In this document: positions 18,506 through 27,257 of the stretch, in pieces
Numbering within the stretch: position 1 is the first letter of the stretch
How the letters are laid out: every line of letters starts with the position of its first letter
Source of the DNA: Arcticimaribacter sp965277835
GTDB taxonomy: Bacteria > Bacteroidota > Bacteroidia > Flavobacteriales > Flavobacteriaceae
Reading direction: 5' to 3'
Assembly (NCBI GenBank): GCA_965277835.1
Contig: OZ255841.1
Span: forward strand, 992,001-1,056,000
DNA length: 64,000 bases
Translations under genes and position numbers: made by a program
Notes under the pieces: model-generated
What the model saw: only the letters and a program-made list of their open reading frames with translations
The model's database searches: none
Told to the model about the DNA's origin: nothing

Positions 18506-19513
18506 ATGTATAATTCAAAAATTATCGGAGTTGGAAAATATGTGCCAGAGCATATTGTAACCAACGCATATTTATCAAAGATAATGGATACTTCCGATGA
18601 ATGGATTGTAGAACGCACTGGAATTAACGAACGGCGACATATTAAAAAAGGAGACGGTAACACAACCGCAACTATGGCGTTAAAGGCATCTAAGGTTGCG
18701 TTGGAACGCGCCAATGTTGAAGCTAAAGATATTGACCTAATATTATTTGCTACACTTAGCCCCGATTATTATTTCCCTGGGTCGGGTGTGTTATTACAAC
18801 AATTACTAGAAATTCCTGCTTGCCCAGCTATGGATATACGCAACCAATGTAGCGGGTTTATATATGCTTTGTCCACTGCAGACCAATTTATTAAAACTGG
18901 GATGTATAAAAACATATTAATTGTTGGTTCCGAAAATCATTCTGGAGGCTTAGATATGACAACACGAGGTAGAGCCGTTTCTGTTATATTTGGAGACGGT
19001 GCTGGTGCTGTTGTGCTTACAAGAGAAACAAGCCAAGACAAAGGCATTATGTCTTCGCATATTTACTCCGAAGGGGCGCACGCAGAAGAATTGTCGCTAC
19101 TTGGTCCAAGTACCAATCGGTGGGTTCCTGAAATTATGGCAACCAATGACCCTGATGATTTGAGCTATTACCCATATATGAACGGGCAAGTTGTTTTTAA
19201 ACATGCTGTTACGCGTTTTTCGGAAGTTATCAATGAAGGTTTAACAAAAAATAATTGGCAGCCTAGTGACATCAGTCTTCTTATTCCGCATCAAGCTAAT
19301 TTGAGAATCTCACAATTCATTCAAAAAAAGTTTAGGTTAAATGACACTCAAGTATATAACAATATTATGCGTTACGGAAACACAACAGCAGCCTCGATAC
19401 CTATAGCCTTGTCAGAAGCCTGGGAAGAAGGTAAAGTAAACGAGGGCGACAAAATAGTTTTAGCCGCCTTTGGAAGCGGTTTTACTTGGGGTAGCGCAAT
19501 GATAATTTGGTAA
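18506..19513 (+). CDS. fabH: 3-oxoacyl-ACP synthase III (FabH family)
   Basis: Starts fatty-acid chains by condensing acyl-CoA with malonyl-ACP. The 335 residues have the full triad: cysteine in NQCSGFIYAL (about C115), histidine in IPHQANLRI near residue 259 and asparagine in RYGNTTAASIP near 289. The N-terminal TSDEWIVERTGI is the family signature. It stands apart from any fab or plsX cluster and is followed by the small CoA-binding protein. Isolated FabH paralogues can have other acyl-CoA substrates, so the exact role is less sure than the family. Confidence 0.9.
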   Translation: MYNSKIIGVGKYVPEHIVTNAYLSKIMDTSDEWIVERTGINERRHIKKGDGNTTATMALKASKVALERANVEAKDIDLILFATLSPDYYFPGSGVLLQQLLEIPACPAMDIRNQCSGFIYALSTADQFIKTGMYKNILIVGSENHSGGLDMTTRGRAVSVIFGDGAGAVVLTRETSQDKGIMSSHIYSEGAHAEELSLLGPSTNRWVPEIMATNDPDDLSYYPYMNGQVVFKHAVTRFSEVINEGLTKNNWQPSDISLLIPHQANLRISQFIQKKFRLNDTQVYNNIMRYGNTTAASIPIALSEAWEEGKVNEGDKIVLAAFGSGFTWGSAMIIW

Positions 19514-19521
19514 CTAAACAA

Positions 19522-19893
19522 ATGAAAAAAACAACCTTAATTTTAGGAGCATCTACTAAGTCCGAACGGTATTCCAATATAGCGTTTCATAAACTCAAAG
19601 CCGCAGGGCATCCTGTTTATGCTCTTGGGTATCGCGAAGGATTTTTAGATGACAACACCCCAATACACACAACACCGCAACCACAATGGAACGCTATTGA
19701 TACTGTTACCGTTTATTTGAATCCGACAAATCAAGAGTTATACTACGATTATCTGTTAAAGTTAAAACCCAAGCGTGTTCTTTTTAACTACGGCTCGGAA
19801 AATAAAACCTTTGCTGAACTTCTTCAAAACGCAGGGATTGGAGTAGAGAAATCCGTATGTACCTTAGTTTTGCTTAGCACGAATCAATACTAG
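19522..19893 (+). CDS. CoA-binding domain protein (YccU-like)
   Basis: A 123-residue single-domain protein of the CoA_binding Rossmann type. The ATG at 19522 is chosen over an in-frame TTG at 19507. It opens with KTTLILGASTKSERYSNIA, the nucleotide-binding turn, and later has LKPKRVLFNYGSEN. It begins eight bases after the fabH stop codon and is probably co-transcribed with it. Its last 30 bases overlap the 3' end of the convergent symporter gene. The ligand is CoA by family; the biological role is unknown. Confidence 0.8.
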   Translation: MKKTTLILGASTKSERYSNIAFHKLKAAGHPVYALGYREGFLDDNTPIHTTPQPQWNAIDTVTVYLNPTNQELYYDYLLKLKPKRVLFNYGSENKTFAELLQNAGIGVEKSVCTLVLLSTNQY

Positions 19894-21318
19894 CCCCAAA
19901 AAAGTAAGGCTACCATTTAAGATTAAAATAAAAAAGCCAAACTCAAAATTAAATAGCGATTTGCTTAGTAACGCAATGCTATAGCCAAGAAACGGCGTAA
20001 GCACACACACTAGTGCTACCCAACGGTCTATAATCTTCCATTTTGTTAAAAGCCCAAAGGCATAAAGCCCAAGGAGTGGACCATAGGTATAACTTGCAAA
20101 TATAAATACCTTAGCTATTACGCTGGCATCTGCTATGACATACTTAAATATAAGAATAACCGCAACCAAAACTATAGAAAGCGCAACATGAATTTTTTTG
20201 CGTAACAAAATGTCTTTTTTTGTGTTTGTTGTCGTATTCATTTTAAATAAATCTATAGACACTGTTGTGGTCATTGCAGTAAGCGCACTGTCGGCACTGC
20301 TATAAGCTGCAGCAATAAGCCCCAAAATAAATATCCCCGAAACAAACACGCCCATTTCTGGGAGCATCGCAATTGTAGGGAATAACTCATCTTTATGAGC
20401 ATCGATGTTTTGAGATTGCGCATAGAGAAGTAAAAGGTATCCTAAACTCAAAAAAATAAACTTTACAATAACTAAAATAATAGTAAACCAAAACATATTC
20501 TTTTGAGCATCTTTTAGGTTGCTACAGGTTAAGTTTTTTTGCATCATGTCTTGGTCTAGCCCTGTCATTACAATAGCAATAAACGCTCCCGAAAAAAATT
20601 GCTTCCAAAAATAATCGCCGCTCCTAAAGTCATCGAAAAAGAAAATCTGTGTTTGGGGGCTTGTCTTAATTTGAGACCACAAGTCGCTAAAACTAAAACC
20701 TAAAAAATTGCTTATTGCTACTATACAGCATATCATTGCCGTAAGCATAAAAAATGTTTGTAAGGTGTCTGTCCATACAATAGTTTTAATCCCCGATTGA
20801 AACGTATATACCCAAATTAATAAAATAGTAATTGTTACCGTAACCCAAAACGGAATTGCAAGAGCATCGAAAACAAGTAATTGCAGTACATTGGCAACCA
20901 AATAAAGCCTAAAACTAGCTCCAAAAATTCTTGAAAGTAAAAAAAATGATGCCCCTGTTACATAGCTATTCGACCCAAACCTATCACCAAGATAACTATA
21001 AATCGAGGTGAGTTTTAGGCGATAATATAACGGCATTAAAACCGCTCCGATAATAAAATAGCCTAAGATATAGCCCAAAACCATTTGCATATAACTAAAC
21101 TTCGAGGCTTCTACCCACCCTGGAACCGAAATAAAAGTAACCCCTGACAGTGTAGCTCCTATCATCCCAAAAGCGACTAAATACCACGGAGAGCTTCTAT
21201 TTGCTGTAAAAAAAGTTGTGTTGTTTCGTTTGCCTTGAGAAAAAAAAGAGACTAATACAAGTAAGCCAAAATATGAAATGATTAAAAAAAGGATGGCGTA
21301 CGGGCTCATATTTGACAA
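19864..21318 (-). CDS. Sodium:solute symporter (SSS family)
   Basis: An inner-membrane transporter of 484 residues with about 13 hydrophobic segments. It has LeuT-fold SSS signatures: SSPWYLVAFGMIGATLSGVTF near residue 42 and AAAYSSADSALTAM near 340, where the serine-rich stretch helps form the sodium site. Gene ends overlap: the last codons cross the 3' end of the convergent CoA-binding gene by 30 bases. The solute cannot be told from sequence; sugars, amino acids and sialic acid are all possible in this family. Confidence 0.88.
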   Translation of the reverse strand: MSNMSPYAILFLIISYFGLLVLVSFFSQGKRNNTTFFTANRSSPWYLVAFGMIGATLSGVTFISVPGWVEASKFSYMQMVLGYILGYFIIGAVLMPLYYRLKLTSIYSYLGDRFGSNSYVTGASFFLLSRIFGASFRLYLVANVLQLLVFDALAIPFWVTVTITILLIWVYTFQSGIKTIVWTDTLQTFFMLTAMICCIVAISNFLGFSFSDLWSQIKTSPQTQIFFFDDFRSGDYFWKQFFSGAFIAIVMTGLDQDMMQKNLTCSNLKDAQKNMFWFTIILVIVKFIFLSLGYLLLLYAQSQNIDAHKDELFPTIAMLPEMGVFVSGIFILGLIAAAYSSADSALTAMTTTVSIDLFKMNTTTNTKKDILLRKKIHVALSIVLVAVILIFKYVIADASVIAKVFIFASYTYGPLLGLYAFGLLTKWKIIDRWVALVCVLTPFLGYSIALLSKSLFNFEFGFFILILNGSLTFLGLVLIRAKQN

Positions 21319-21361
21319 ATATACAAAAGCAAAAAAAGTAATATATTGATTATCTTGCGAA

Positions 21362-21979
21362 ATGGAATTTTCTTCAAAATTATTGGAACAAGCTGTTGAC
21401 CAAATGTCTCAATTACCAGGGATAGGGAAACGCACCGCACTACGCTTAGTTTTGCATTTATTAAAACAACCCAAAGAACACACAGAGGCTATTGCTTCTG
21501 CACTGAATGCCTTTCGGTCTCAAGTTATATTTTGCTCTCAATGCCATAATATTGCAGACGCTACGGTGTGCCAAATATGTGCTAACCCAAAACGCCTAGA
21601 CAATAAAATTTGTGTTGTAGAAAGCATACAAGACGTAATGGCAATAGAAAATACAGGGCAGTTTCAAGGAAAGTTCCATGTGCTAAATGGCATTATATCC
21701 CCAATAGATGGTATAGGGCCTCAAGATTTAACCATTTCTTCTTTAGTTGATAAAGTAAAGCAAGGGCACATAAATGAAGTCATTTTTGCACTTAGCACAA
21801 CCATCGAAGGAGACACTACTACGTTTTATATATATAAGCAGTTAGATCCTTTTAACGTTCTAATCTCAACCATTGCCCGAGGCATTTCCGTAGGAGACGA
21901 ACTAGAATATGCCGACGAAGTAACCCTAGGAAGAAGTATTCTAAAACGCATACCTTACGAAGATTCTATACAATCGTAA
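21362..21979 (+). CDS. recR: Recombination mediator RecR
   Basis: Works with RecO and RecF to load RecA on SSB-coated DNA at gaps. The 205 residues have the N-terminal helix-hairpin-helix (QLPGIGKRTALRLV), the zinc finger CSQC...CQIC at about 58-71 and the Toprim domain starting ICVVESIQDVMAIE near residue 82. It is divergent from the symporter gene with a 43-base gap. Length and motifs are standard. Confidence 0.96.
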   Translation: MEFSSKLLEQAVDQMSQLPGIGKRTALRLVLHLLKQPKEHTEAIASALNAFRSQVIFCSQCHNIADATVCQICANPKRLDNKICVVESIQDVMAIENTGQFQGKFHVLNGIISPIDGIGPQDLTISSLVDKVKQGHINEVIFALSTTIEGDTTTFYIYKQLDPFNVLISTIARGISVGDELEYADEVTLGRSILKRIPYEDSIQS

Positions 21980-22027
21980 GCATCAAATCCTCATTATCTT
22001 TTTATATTAAACTACTAAGATTTTTGA

Positions 22028-22035
22028 TACCTTTG
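22028..22035 (+). promoter_or_regulatory. Candidate -7 element for the E2 gene
   Basis: TACCTTTG matches TAnnTTTG and ends 28 bases before the ATG of the dihydrolipoamide acyltransferase. No clear -33 TTG is present at about 19 bases upstream. Confidence 0.4.
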
Positions 22036-22063
22036 CTTTATTATACTAGTATAAGGTTTTCAG

Positions 22064-23434
22064 ATGGGTAAATACTTTGTCAAACTTCCTAAAATGGGCG
22101 AGAGTGTAGTTGAGGCTACTGTAACGGCTTGGCTCAAAGATGTAGGAGATTCTATTTTAATTGACGATACTATAGTTGAGGTTGCAACCGACAAAGTAGA
22201 TTCCGAAATTCAGTCGGAAGTAGAAGGCGTATTGATAGAAAAACGGTTTGACATTAATGATGTAGTCTCCGTAGGAACTGTAATAGGCGTAATTGAGACT
22301 GAAGGCGATAACGAATTAGAGGACGATGTTGAAGACGAAAGTAATGTTGCGGAAGATAAAAACGTTGTTTTAGACCCACCTGTAGAAAACCCTGTCGAAG
22401 TTATAGAAAATGACATAGCCACTACTCAAAAAAGCATTCAGCCGCCAACTATATCAAATAACACGTCTAAACGCTTTTACTCTCCTTTGGTTAAAAATAT
22501 TGCGAAAGAAGAATCGATTTCAAACGAAGAATTAGATACTATAGCAGGGTCGGGAGAAAAAGGTCGGGTAACCAAGAACGATATTTTAGCCTATATAAAA
22601 ACTCGGAATACTGCTTCAACTAATTTTGAGAAAACTATACCTAATGTAGTTACTAGCACTAGCAAAAAAATTGATACCGTTAAACCGACACCCAGTTTTA
22701 AAAGTCAACCTATAGCGGTTTCCAGTCAAGATCAGGTTATAGAAATGTCGCGAATGGGCAAAATGATTTCGGATAATATGCTTAACAGCAAAAAAGTATC
22801 TGCTCACGTGCAATCGTTTGTCGAAGTTGATGTTACTAATTTGTGGGACTGGAGAGAACGGGTAAAACATAATTTCCAGAAAAAAGAACAAGAAAAACTA
22901 ACATTTACGCCCTTATTTGTAGCCGCGGTAGTTAAGGCTATTAAGGCATTTCCTCTGTTGAATAGTTCGGTCGATGGGTCTAAAATAATACAAAAAAGAG
23001 CAATTAATATTGGTATGGCTACCGCCTTGGGCGATGGGAATTTAATTGTTCCAGTCATAAAAAATGCAGACCACCTAAATTTAGTCGGATTGGCTAAAGC
23101 AGTAAACAGCCTTGCGCTTCGTGCCCGTGACAACAAACTACTACCCGATGAAGTTCAGGGAGGCACCTATACTATAACCAATTTGGGGAACTTTGGTTCA
23201 ATCACAGGGACACCAATTATAAACCAACCGCAAGTTGGTATTTTAGCATTAGGAATAATTCGCAAAATGCCTTCTGTTATCGAAACACCTAACGGAGATT
23301 TTATCGGTATCCGAAGAAAAATGATACTTAGTCATAGTTATGACCACCGTATAATTAACGGAGCAATGGGGGGCGAGTTTGTAAAAAAAGTTGCAGATGC
23401 CCTCGAAAATTGGGATACATCAATCGACTTTTAA
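22064..23434 (+). CDS. 2-oxoacid dehydrogenase E2 (dihydrolipoamide acyltransferase)
   Basis: Core acyltransferase of a pyruvate- or branched-chain 2-oxoacid dehydrogenase complex. It has one lipoyl domain with the modified lysine in EVATDKVDSE (K44), an acidic linker, an E3/E1-binding domain at about 140-180 (SPLVKNIAKEE, GSGEKGRVTKNDIL) and a CAT-like catalytic domain from about 225. The active-site segment reads SYDHRIINGA, so the usual HxxxDG aspartate is asparagine. One lipoyl domain and this layout fit a branched-chain type, but the substrate is not proven. The exonuclease gene follows after nine bases. Confidence 0.88.
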   Translation: MGKYFVKLPKMGESVVEATVTAWLKDVGDSILIDDTIVEVATDKVDSEIQSEVEGVLIEKRFDINDVVSVGTVIGVIETEGDNELEDDVEDESNVAEDKNVVLDPPVENPVEVIENDIATTQKSIQPPTISNNTSKRFYSPLVKNIAKEESISNEELDTIAGSGEKGRVTKNDILAYIKTRNTASTNFEKTIPNVVTSTSKKIDTVKPTPSFKSQPIAVSSQDQVIEMSRMGKMISDNMLNSKKVSAHVQSFVEVDVTNLWDWRERVKHNFQKKEQEKLTFTPLFVAAVVKAIKAFPLLNSSVDGSKIIQKRAINIGMATALGDGNLIVPVIKNADHLNLVGLAKAVNSLALRARDNKLLPDEVQGGTYTITNLGNFGSITGTPIINQPQVGILALGIIRKMPSVIETPNGDFIGIRRKMILSHSYDHRIINGAMGGEFVKKVADALENWDTSIDF

Positions 23435-23443
23435 ATATTTTCT

Positions 23444-24229
23444 ATGGGACTAAAGCTCCACCGACCCTTATGTTTTTTTGACCTCGAAACCACAGGTATT
23501 AGTGTTACAAAAGATAGAATTGTTGAAATAGCAATTCTTAAGCTATTAGCCAACGGTAATAAAGAAAGTAAAACTTGGCTTGTTAACCCAGAAATGCCTA
23601 TTCCTAAACAAGCTTCGGATATACACGGAATTACAGACGACACAATTGCGGACTCGCCTACCTTTAAAGCATTAGCAAAGGAAATTTATGGGTTTATGAA
23701 AAACTGCGACTTAGCTGGTTTCAATTCCGACCGTTTTGATATTCCTATTATTGCCGAAGAATTTATGCGTGCAGAAGTCGATTTCGATATTAAAAACCAC
23801 AAAACTATAGATGTACAGACTATTTTTCATAAAATGGAAAAACGTACACTAGGTGCAGCCTACCGCTTTTATTGCGATAAGGATTTAGAAAATGCACACT
23901 CGGCAATGGCAGACACTAAAGCGACTTATGACGTGTTATTAGCACAAATAGACCGCTACGAAGAACTAGAAAATAACTTAGATTTTTTAAGCACGTTTTC
24001 CTCTCAAAAACGCTCTGTAGATGCCGCTGGATTTATAGTAATAAACGAAAAAGAACAAGTTTGCCTTTCGTTTGGAAAACATAAAGGGAAAACACTAGAC
24101 ATGATTTTAGAGACAGAGCCTGGTTATTTTGGCTGGTTGCTCAATGCCGATTTTCCGCTATACACGAAAAAAGTACTAACCGCTTTTCGTTTAAGTAAAC
24201 TTAATAATAATGACGCTATCAAAAGTTAA
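23444..24229 (+). CDS. DnaQ-family 3'-5' exonuclease
   Basis: A 261-residue DEDDh exonuclease. Exo I is FFDLETTGI near residue 12, Exo II is in DLAGFNSDRFDIPI near 90, and Exo III is HSAMADTKATYDVL near 150. A C-terminal module (SFGKHKGKTLDMIL, then EPGYFGWLLNADFP) resembles DUF3820 and is usual in the Bacteroidota versions. It could proofread or degrade DNA or RNA ends. It is not necessarily the polymerase III epsilon subunit. It begins nine bases after the E2 gene and overlaps the PAP2 gene by 20 bases. Confidence 0.85.
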   Translation: MGLKLHRPLCFFDLETTGISVTKDRIVEIAILKLLANGNKESKTWLVNPEMPIPKQASDIHGITDDTIADSPTFKALAKEIYGFMKNCDLAGFNSDRFDIPIIAEEFMRAEVDFDIKNHKTIDVQTIFHKMEKRTLGAAYRFYCDKDLENAHSAMADTKATYDVLLAQIDRYEELENNLDFLSTFSSQKRSVDAAGFIVINEKEQVCLSFGKHKGKTLDMILETEPGYFGWLLNADFPLYTKKVLTAFRLSKLNNNDAIKS

Positions 24230-24860
24230 TTTGCTTTATAAGAATTTTGGGATTGCTCTTTTATTTTTTATCCCATTAGCATTATTCCCTAAAGGGGCTT
24301 TAGAGTTAAACGTTAATTTATTTGAATACCCCCAATTAATCCCGTTTTTTAAACTCATAACACTTCTAGGGGACGGGTGGGTTTTATCTATAATATTTGT
24401 ATTTCTTATTATTAGGCTCTTTCGTTCTAAAAGCAAAACAGACCTAAATACGCTGTTAAGTTTTTCTATTGCTTCGTTATTAGTCTTAGCTATTGTTGGT
24501 GTAATGAAAGATTATTTTTTCTATCACTCATATAGACCTGTCAAATTTTTTGGGATGGAATCATTAGCCCTAGAGTTCGAAGAAGCCTACGGTTTAAACT
24601 TTCATCATATTAGATCGTTCCCTTCGGGGCATACGACAACCATAGCCCTAATAGGATTTCATTTAATGCAGTATTTCAAAAAAAAGAGCCACCAAATACT
24701 ACTTTTCTTAATGGTTTTATTAGTAGGATTTTCTAGGGTTTTCTTGTTTCAACACTTTGTTATAGATGTCTTAGGAGGCTTATTTATTGGTTTAGGTTCT
24801 GTCTGTGCCGGAAATTATATTATAGCGCTATTGACAAATAAAAAAGAAAAGTATCTTTGA
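24210..24860 (+). CDS. PAP2-family membrane phosphatase
   Basis: A 216-residue integral membrane phosphatase with about six hydrophobic helices. The three catalytic motifs are present: a Lys-to-Arg-Pro stretch ending HSYRPVKF near residue 108, FPSGHTT near 138 and SRVFLFQHFVIDVLGG near 172, in which the histidines form the phospho-enzyme. Likely substrates are lipid phosphates such as phosphatidate or undecaprenyl pyrophosphate. The start lies inside the end of the exonuclease gene, so translation is probably coupled. Confidence 0.86.
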   Translation: MTLSKVNLLYKNFGIALLFFIPLALFPKGALELNVNLFEYPQLIPFFKLITLLGDGWVLSIIFVFLIIRLFRSKSKTDLNTLLSFSIASLLVLAIVGVMKDYFFYHSYRPVKFFGMESLALEFEEAYGLNFHHIRSFPSGHTTTIALIGFHLMQYFKKKSHQILLFLMVLLVGFSRVFLFQHFVIDVLGGLFIGLGSVCAGNYIIALLTNKKEKYL

Positions 24861-24922
24861 GTATCTCATAACCAAAAATATATAAGAAGAGAATAGTAGT
24901 ATCCACAAAATCAAATTGAAAA

Positions 24923-25705
24923 ATGGCTAGAATACATTTATTCGAATTCGAAGATTTAAAGTGGTTCCCTAGTTTTTTAAGGAATTATGGAACCGATTTT
25001 TTACAGTTCTTGTCCAATAAAACAAAAATTTATAAACCCATTATACCTATTCTTGAGAGGGTACTAAAGAAAAGTAATACAACTAAAATTATCGATTTAG
25101 GGTCTGGTGGCGGTGGCGGACTAATGTGGTTAAACGAACAGCTAAAAACATCTATCCCTAATTTTACGATAACGCTAACTGACTATTACCCCAACCTCTC
25201 TGCTTTTAAATTTGCAAAAGAACAAGCCTCAAATTTTAACTATATAGAAAAACCTGTTGATGCAAGGAATGTTCCAAAAGAATTGGAAGGGCTAAGAACT
25301 CAATTTTTATCTCTACACCATTTTAAACCTGCCGATGCCACAAAAATTTTGAAAAACGCAATTGACACCAACAGTCCTATAGCAATTTTCGAAGCACAAG
25401 AAAGAAGTGTACAAAGTATATTGGCTATGGTTTTTTCGCCACTCAGTGTGTTGTTTACAGCTCCGTTTATCCGTCCTTTTAAATTTGGGAGGCTTATTTT
25501 TACGTATCTAATCCCCATCGTTCCCCTGTTTGTGTTGTGGGACGGCATAGTGTCTTGCCTACGCACATACTCCGTTAAAGAAATGAAGGCTCTTGTTGCA
25601 TCGTTAGACAAAGAAGATAAATTTAATTGGGACATAGGAAAAATTAAATCGGGACCAGGGGTAATATTATATTTAACCGGTATAGCAAAAAATGAAGCTA
25701 TTTAA
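24923..25705 (+). CDS. Class I SAM-dependent methyltransferase-like protein
   Basis: A 260-residue protein with the SAM-binding glycine loop KIIDLGSGGGGG near residue 54, followed by an acidic strand end (TLTDYYPNL) near 88, as in class I methyltransferases. The segment FLSLHHFKPADATKIL fits motif IV. The C-terminal third is hydrophobic (FIRPFKFGRLIFTYLIPIV) and could touch the membrane. Orthologues in Flavobacteriia are annotated only by fold. The substrate is unknown. It follows the PAP2 gene by 62 bases. Confidence 0.7.
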   Translation: MARIHLFEFEDLKWFPSFLRNYGTDFLQFLSNKTKIYKPIIPILERVLKKSNTTKIIDLGSGGGGGLMWLNEQLKTSIPNFTITLTDYYPNLSAFKFAKEQASNFNYIEKPVDARNVPKELEGLRTQFLSLHHFKPADATKILKNAIDTNSPIAIFEAQERSVQSILAMVFSPLSVLFTAPFIRPFKFGRLIFTYLIPIVPLFVLWDGIVSCLRTYSVKEMKALVASLDKEDKFNWDIGKIKSGPGVILYLTGIAKNEAI

Positions 25706-25716
25706 ACCTTTATCAC

Positions 25717-25724
25717 TACATTTG
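25717..25724 (+). promoter_or_regulatory. Candidate -7 element, upstream duplicate
   Basis: TACATTTG matches TAnnTTTG. It lies in the first half of the duplicated leader, at the same place relative to its relic ATG as the second copy does to the real gene. Confidence 0.4.
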
Positions 25725-25818
25725 AAAGAACCCTTTTAAACTGTTATAGCTCTTAAATAAATGTAATGAGACTATTAAAAAAGTGCAAGAAGTTTTTACT
25801 CCTTTAAACCTTTATTAT

Positions 25819-25826
25819 TATTTTTG
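25819..25826 (+). promoter_or_regulatory. Candidate -7 element for the serine hydrolase gene
   Basis: TATTTTTG matches TAnnTTTG, 44 bases before the ATG. It sits exactly 102 bases after the equivalent octamer in the upstream duplicate. Confidence 0.45.
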
Positions 25827-25870
25827 AAAAAGTGCTTTTTAAACTGTTATAACTCTTAAATAAAAATGTA

Positions 25871-27100
25871 ATGGGGCAATTAAAAAAAATTTCAGCTGTT
25901 TTATTTATAATTAGTGTACTTATACAATCATGTAGTAAAAGTAGTACTGAACAAACAACTACGCCAACATCGGGTACGCAAGCACCGAGTGCTACAAATA
26001 CTCAAACAACAGGTGTTCAAGCACCGAGTGGTACAAATACTCAAACATCAAGCACTCAAGCATCAAGTACTCAAGCATCGAGTACTCAAGCGCCAGTTGT
26101 ACAAAAAGTATTAGATGGGTTTAAAAAAGATTATACAAACTCAGGTATTGTAGCTGTTGCGCGCAAAAGTGATGGCACACTAGATTTTGGGGTTTTTGGA
26201 AATTCTGAGGCGACAGTTCCTTTAGCAACAACTATGAGCCTAGGAATAGCAAGTATTACAAAGAATTACACAGCAGCTCTTATCTTCAAACTTATCGAAG
26301 AAAATAAACTTAGTCTCACCGATGACTTAAATAAATTATTACCAACAAGGGTAAACGACAACATAAATGGTACTATAACGGTTAAGCAACTTCTTAATCA
26401 TTCTAGTGGAATATCCGACCCTATTGAGATTAACAACGACCTTATTAATGCCATTTTTGCCAATCCTTCTTATAAATATAGTATCGATGAATTTTTGGCG
26501 AAGGTGCAAGCCCCCCCTTTTGTTAATGGTACAACGCATGGGTATTCTAATGTTAATTACATTTTACTTGGATTAATTATTGAAAAGGTAACTGGAAAAA
26601 AATATCATGAATACCTTAGACAAGAAATTATTACTCCTTTAAACCTTTCTAATACATTTTTAATAAGCTATGAAACGCCTACCAATACTATTGGGTATTC
26701 ATGGGATCCTAAAGGAGATAATCTTAATAGTAGTTTCTCTCGAAATGGAATAGAGAGTGTAGCATGGTCAGCAGGTAGTATTTTTGCTACAGTCGAAGAT
26801 TTAGCGACATGGTACCATGCGTTATTTAATAATAATTTTTTAAGTGACGCATCGCTAAAAACTATGCAAACAACAGTAGATGCAAAAAATGGTGATACAG
26901 TTATTAGTTATGGGCATGGCACTTTTAGTAAAGACTTTCTTGGGGATAAAGTATTCTATAATGCTGGTCAAACTATAGCCTATCAATCTTTTGTTTTATA
27001 TAGTACGAACACCAAAAATGTTGTAGTTGTTATTATAAATAATTCCCAATCAGATCCTAGTCCGATTGCCTATTCAATATTAACTGAATTGTACAAATAG
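25871..27100 (+). CDS. Lipoprotein serine hydrolase (beta-lactamase/DD-peptidase fold)
   Basis: A 409-residue class C beta-lactamase-like or D,D-peptidase-like enzyme. The signal ends in a lipobox, LIQSC (cysteine 21), followed by SKSST. Residues about 25-75 are a Thr/Gln/Ser/Ala-rich linker built of short repeats. The catalytic domain has SITK (S128 and K131), the Y-S-N motif in HGYSNVNYI near residue 218, and HGT near 344 in the place of KTG. It is probably exposed on the cell surface or periplasmic side of a membrane and may act on peptidoglycan peptides, D-amino-acid amides or esters; which one is open. The CSKSST start resembles that of the array lipoproteins. Confidence 0.82.
   Translation: MGQLKKISAVLFIISVLIQSCSKSSTEQTTTPTSGTQAPSATNTQTTGVQAPSGTNTQTSSTQASSTQASSTQAPVVQKVLDGFKKDYTNSGIVAVARKSDGTLDFGVFGNSEATVPLATTMSLGIASITKNYTAALIFKLIEENKLSLTDDLNKLLPTRVNDNINGTITVKQLLNHSSGISDPIEINNDLINAIFANPSYKYSIDEFLAKVQAPPFVNGTTHGYSNVNYILLGLIIEKVTGKKYHEYLRQEIITPLNLSNTFLISYETPTNTIGYSWDPKGDNLNSSFSRNGIESVAWSAGSIFATVEDLATWYHALFNNNFLSDASLKTMQTTVDAKNGDTVISYGHGTFSKDFLGDKVFYNAGQTIAYQSFVLYSTNTKNVVVVIINNSQSDPSPIAYSILTELYK
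25978..26099 (+). repeat. Short tandem repeats inside the serine hydrolase linker
   Basis: In-frame repeats: two copies of a roughly 36-base unit coding QAPS(A/G)TNTQT(T/S), then three or more copies of a 15-base unit coding STQAS. They form a flexible tether between the lipid anchor and the catalytic domain. Such units can change in number by slippage. Confidence 0.8.
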
Positions 27101-27257
27101 TTTTTAGTACTAGAATATTAAATTAAAAATATTAGCACTTTAAATTTCTTCTACTCATTACGGATTTAAGCTAAGTTAGTTTTAATTTTGTTGGTGCGCA
27201 TATTTGAGTGCAAAAACCAATACGTAAAACAACCTAATTGACTAAGTTTAAACTATT

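Larger units (their letters stand above)
25701..25890 (+). repeat. Imperfect tandem duplication of a promoter-leader-start region
   Basis: Bases 25701-25782 and 25803-25890 are imperfect copies offset by about 102 bases. Both hold TTTAAACCTTTAT, a TAnnTTTG element, AAACTGTTATA and TCTTAAATAAA, then an ATG followed by LLKK- or QLKK-type codons. The first copy opens a 13-codon frame (MRLLKKCKKF, then stop); the second opens the serine hydrolase gene. Confidence 0.75.

Noticed and set aside
25978..26099. Closely spaced repeats that might suggest a CRISPR array.
   Set aside because: The repeats are in frame, adjacent and of 15 and 36 bases with no unique spacers, and no cas genes are present.
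25914..26114. Frame rich in KHQVLKHR-type repeats overlapping the serine hydrolase linker.
   Set aside because: It is the shifted reading of the DNA repeats that encode the real linker.
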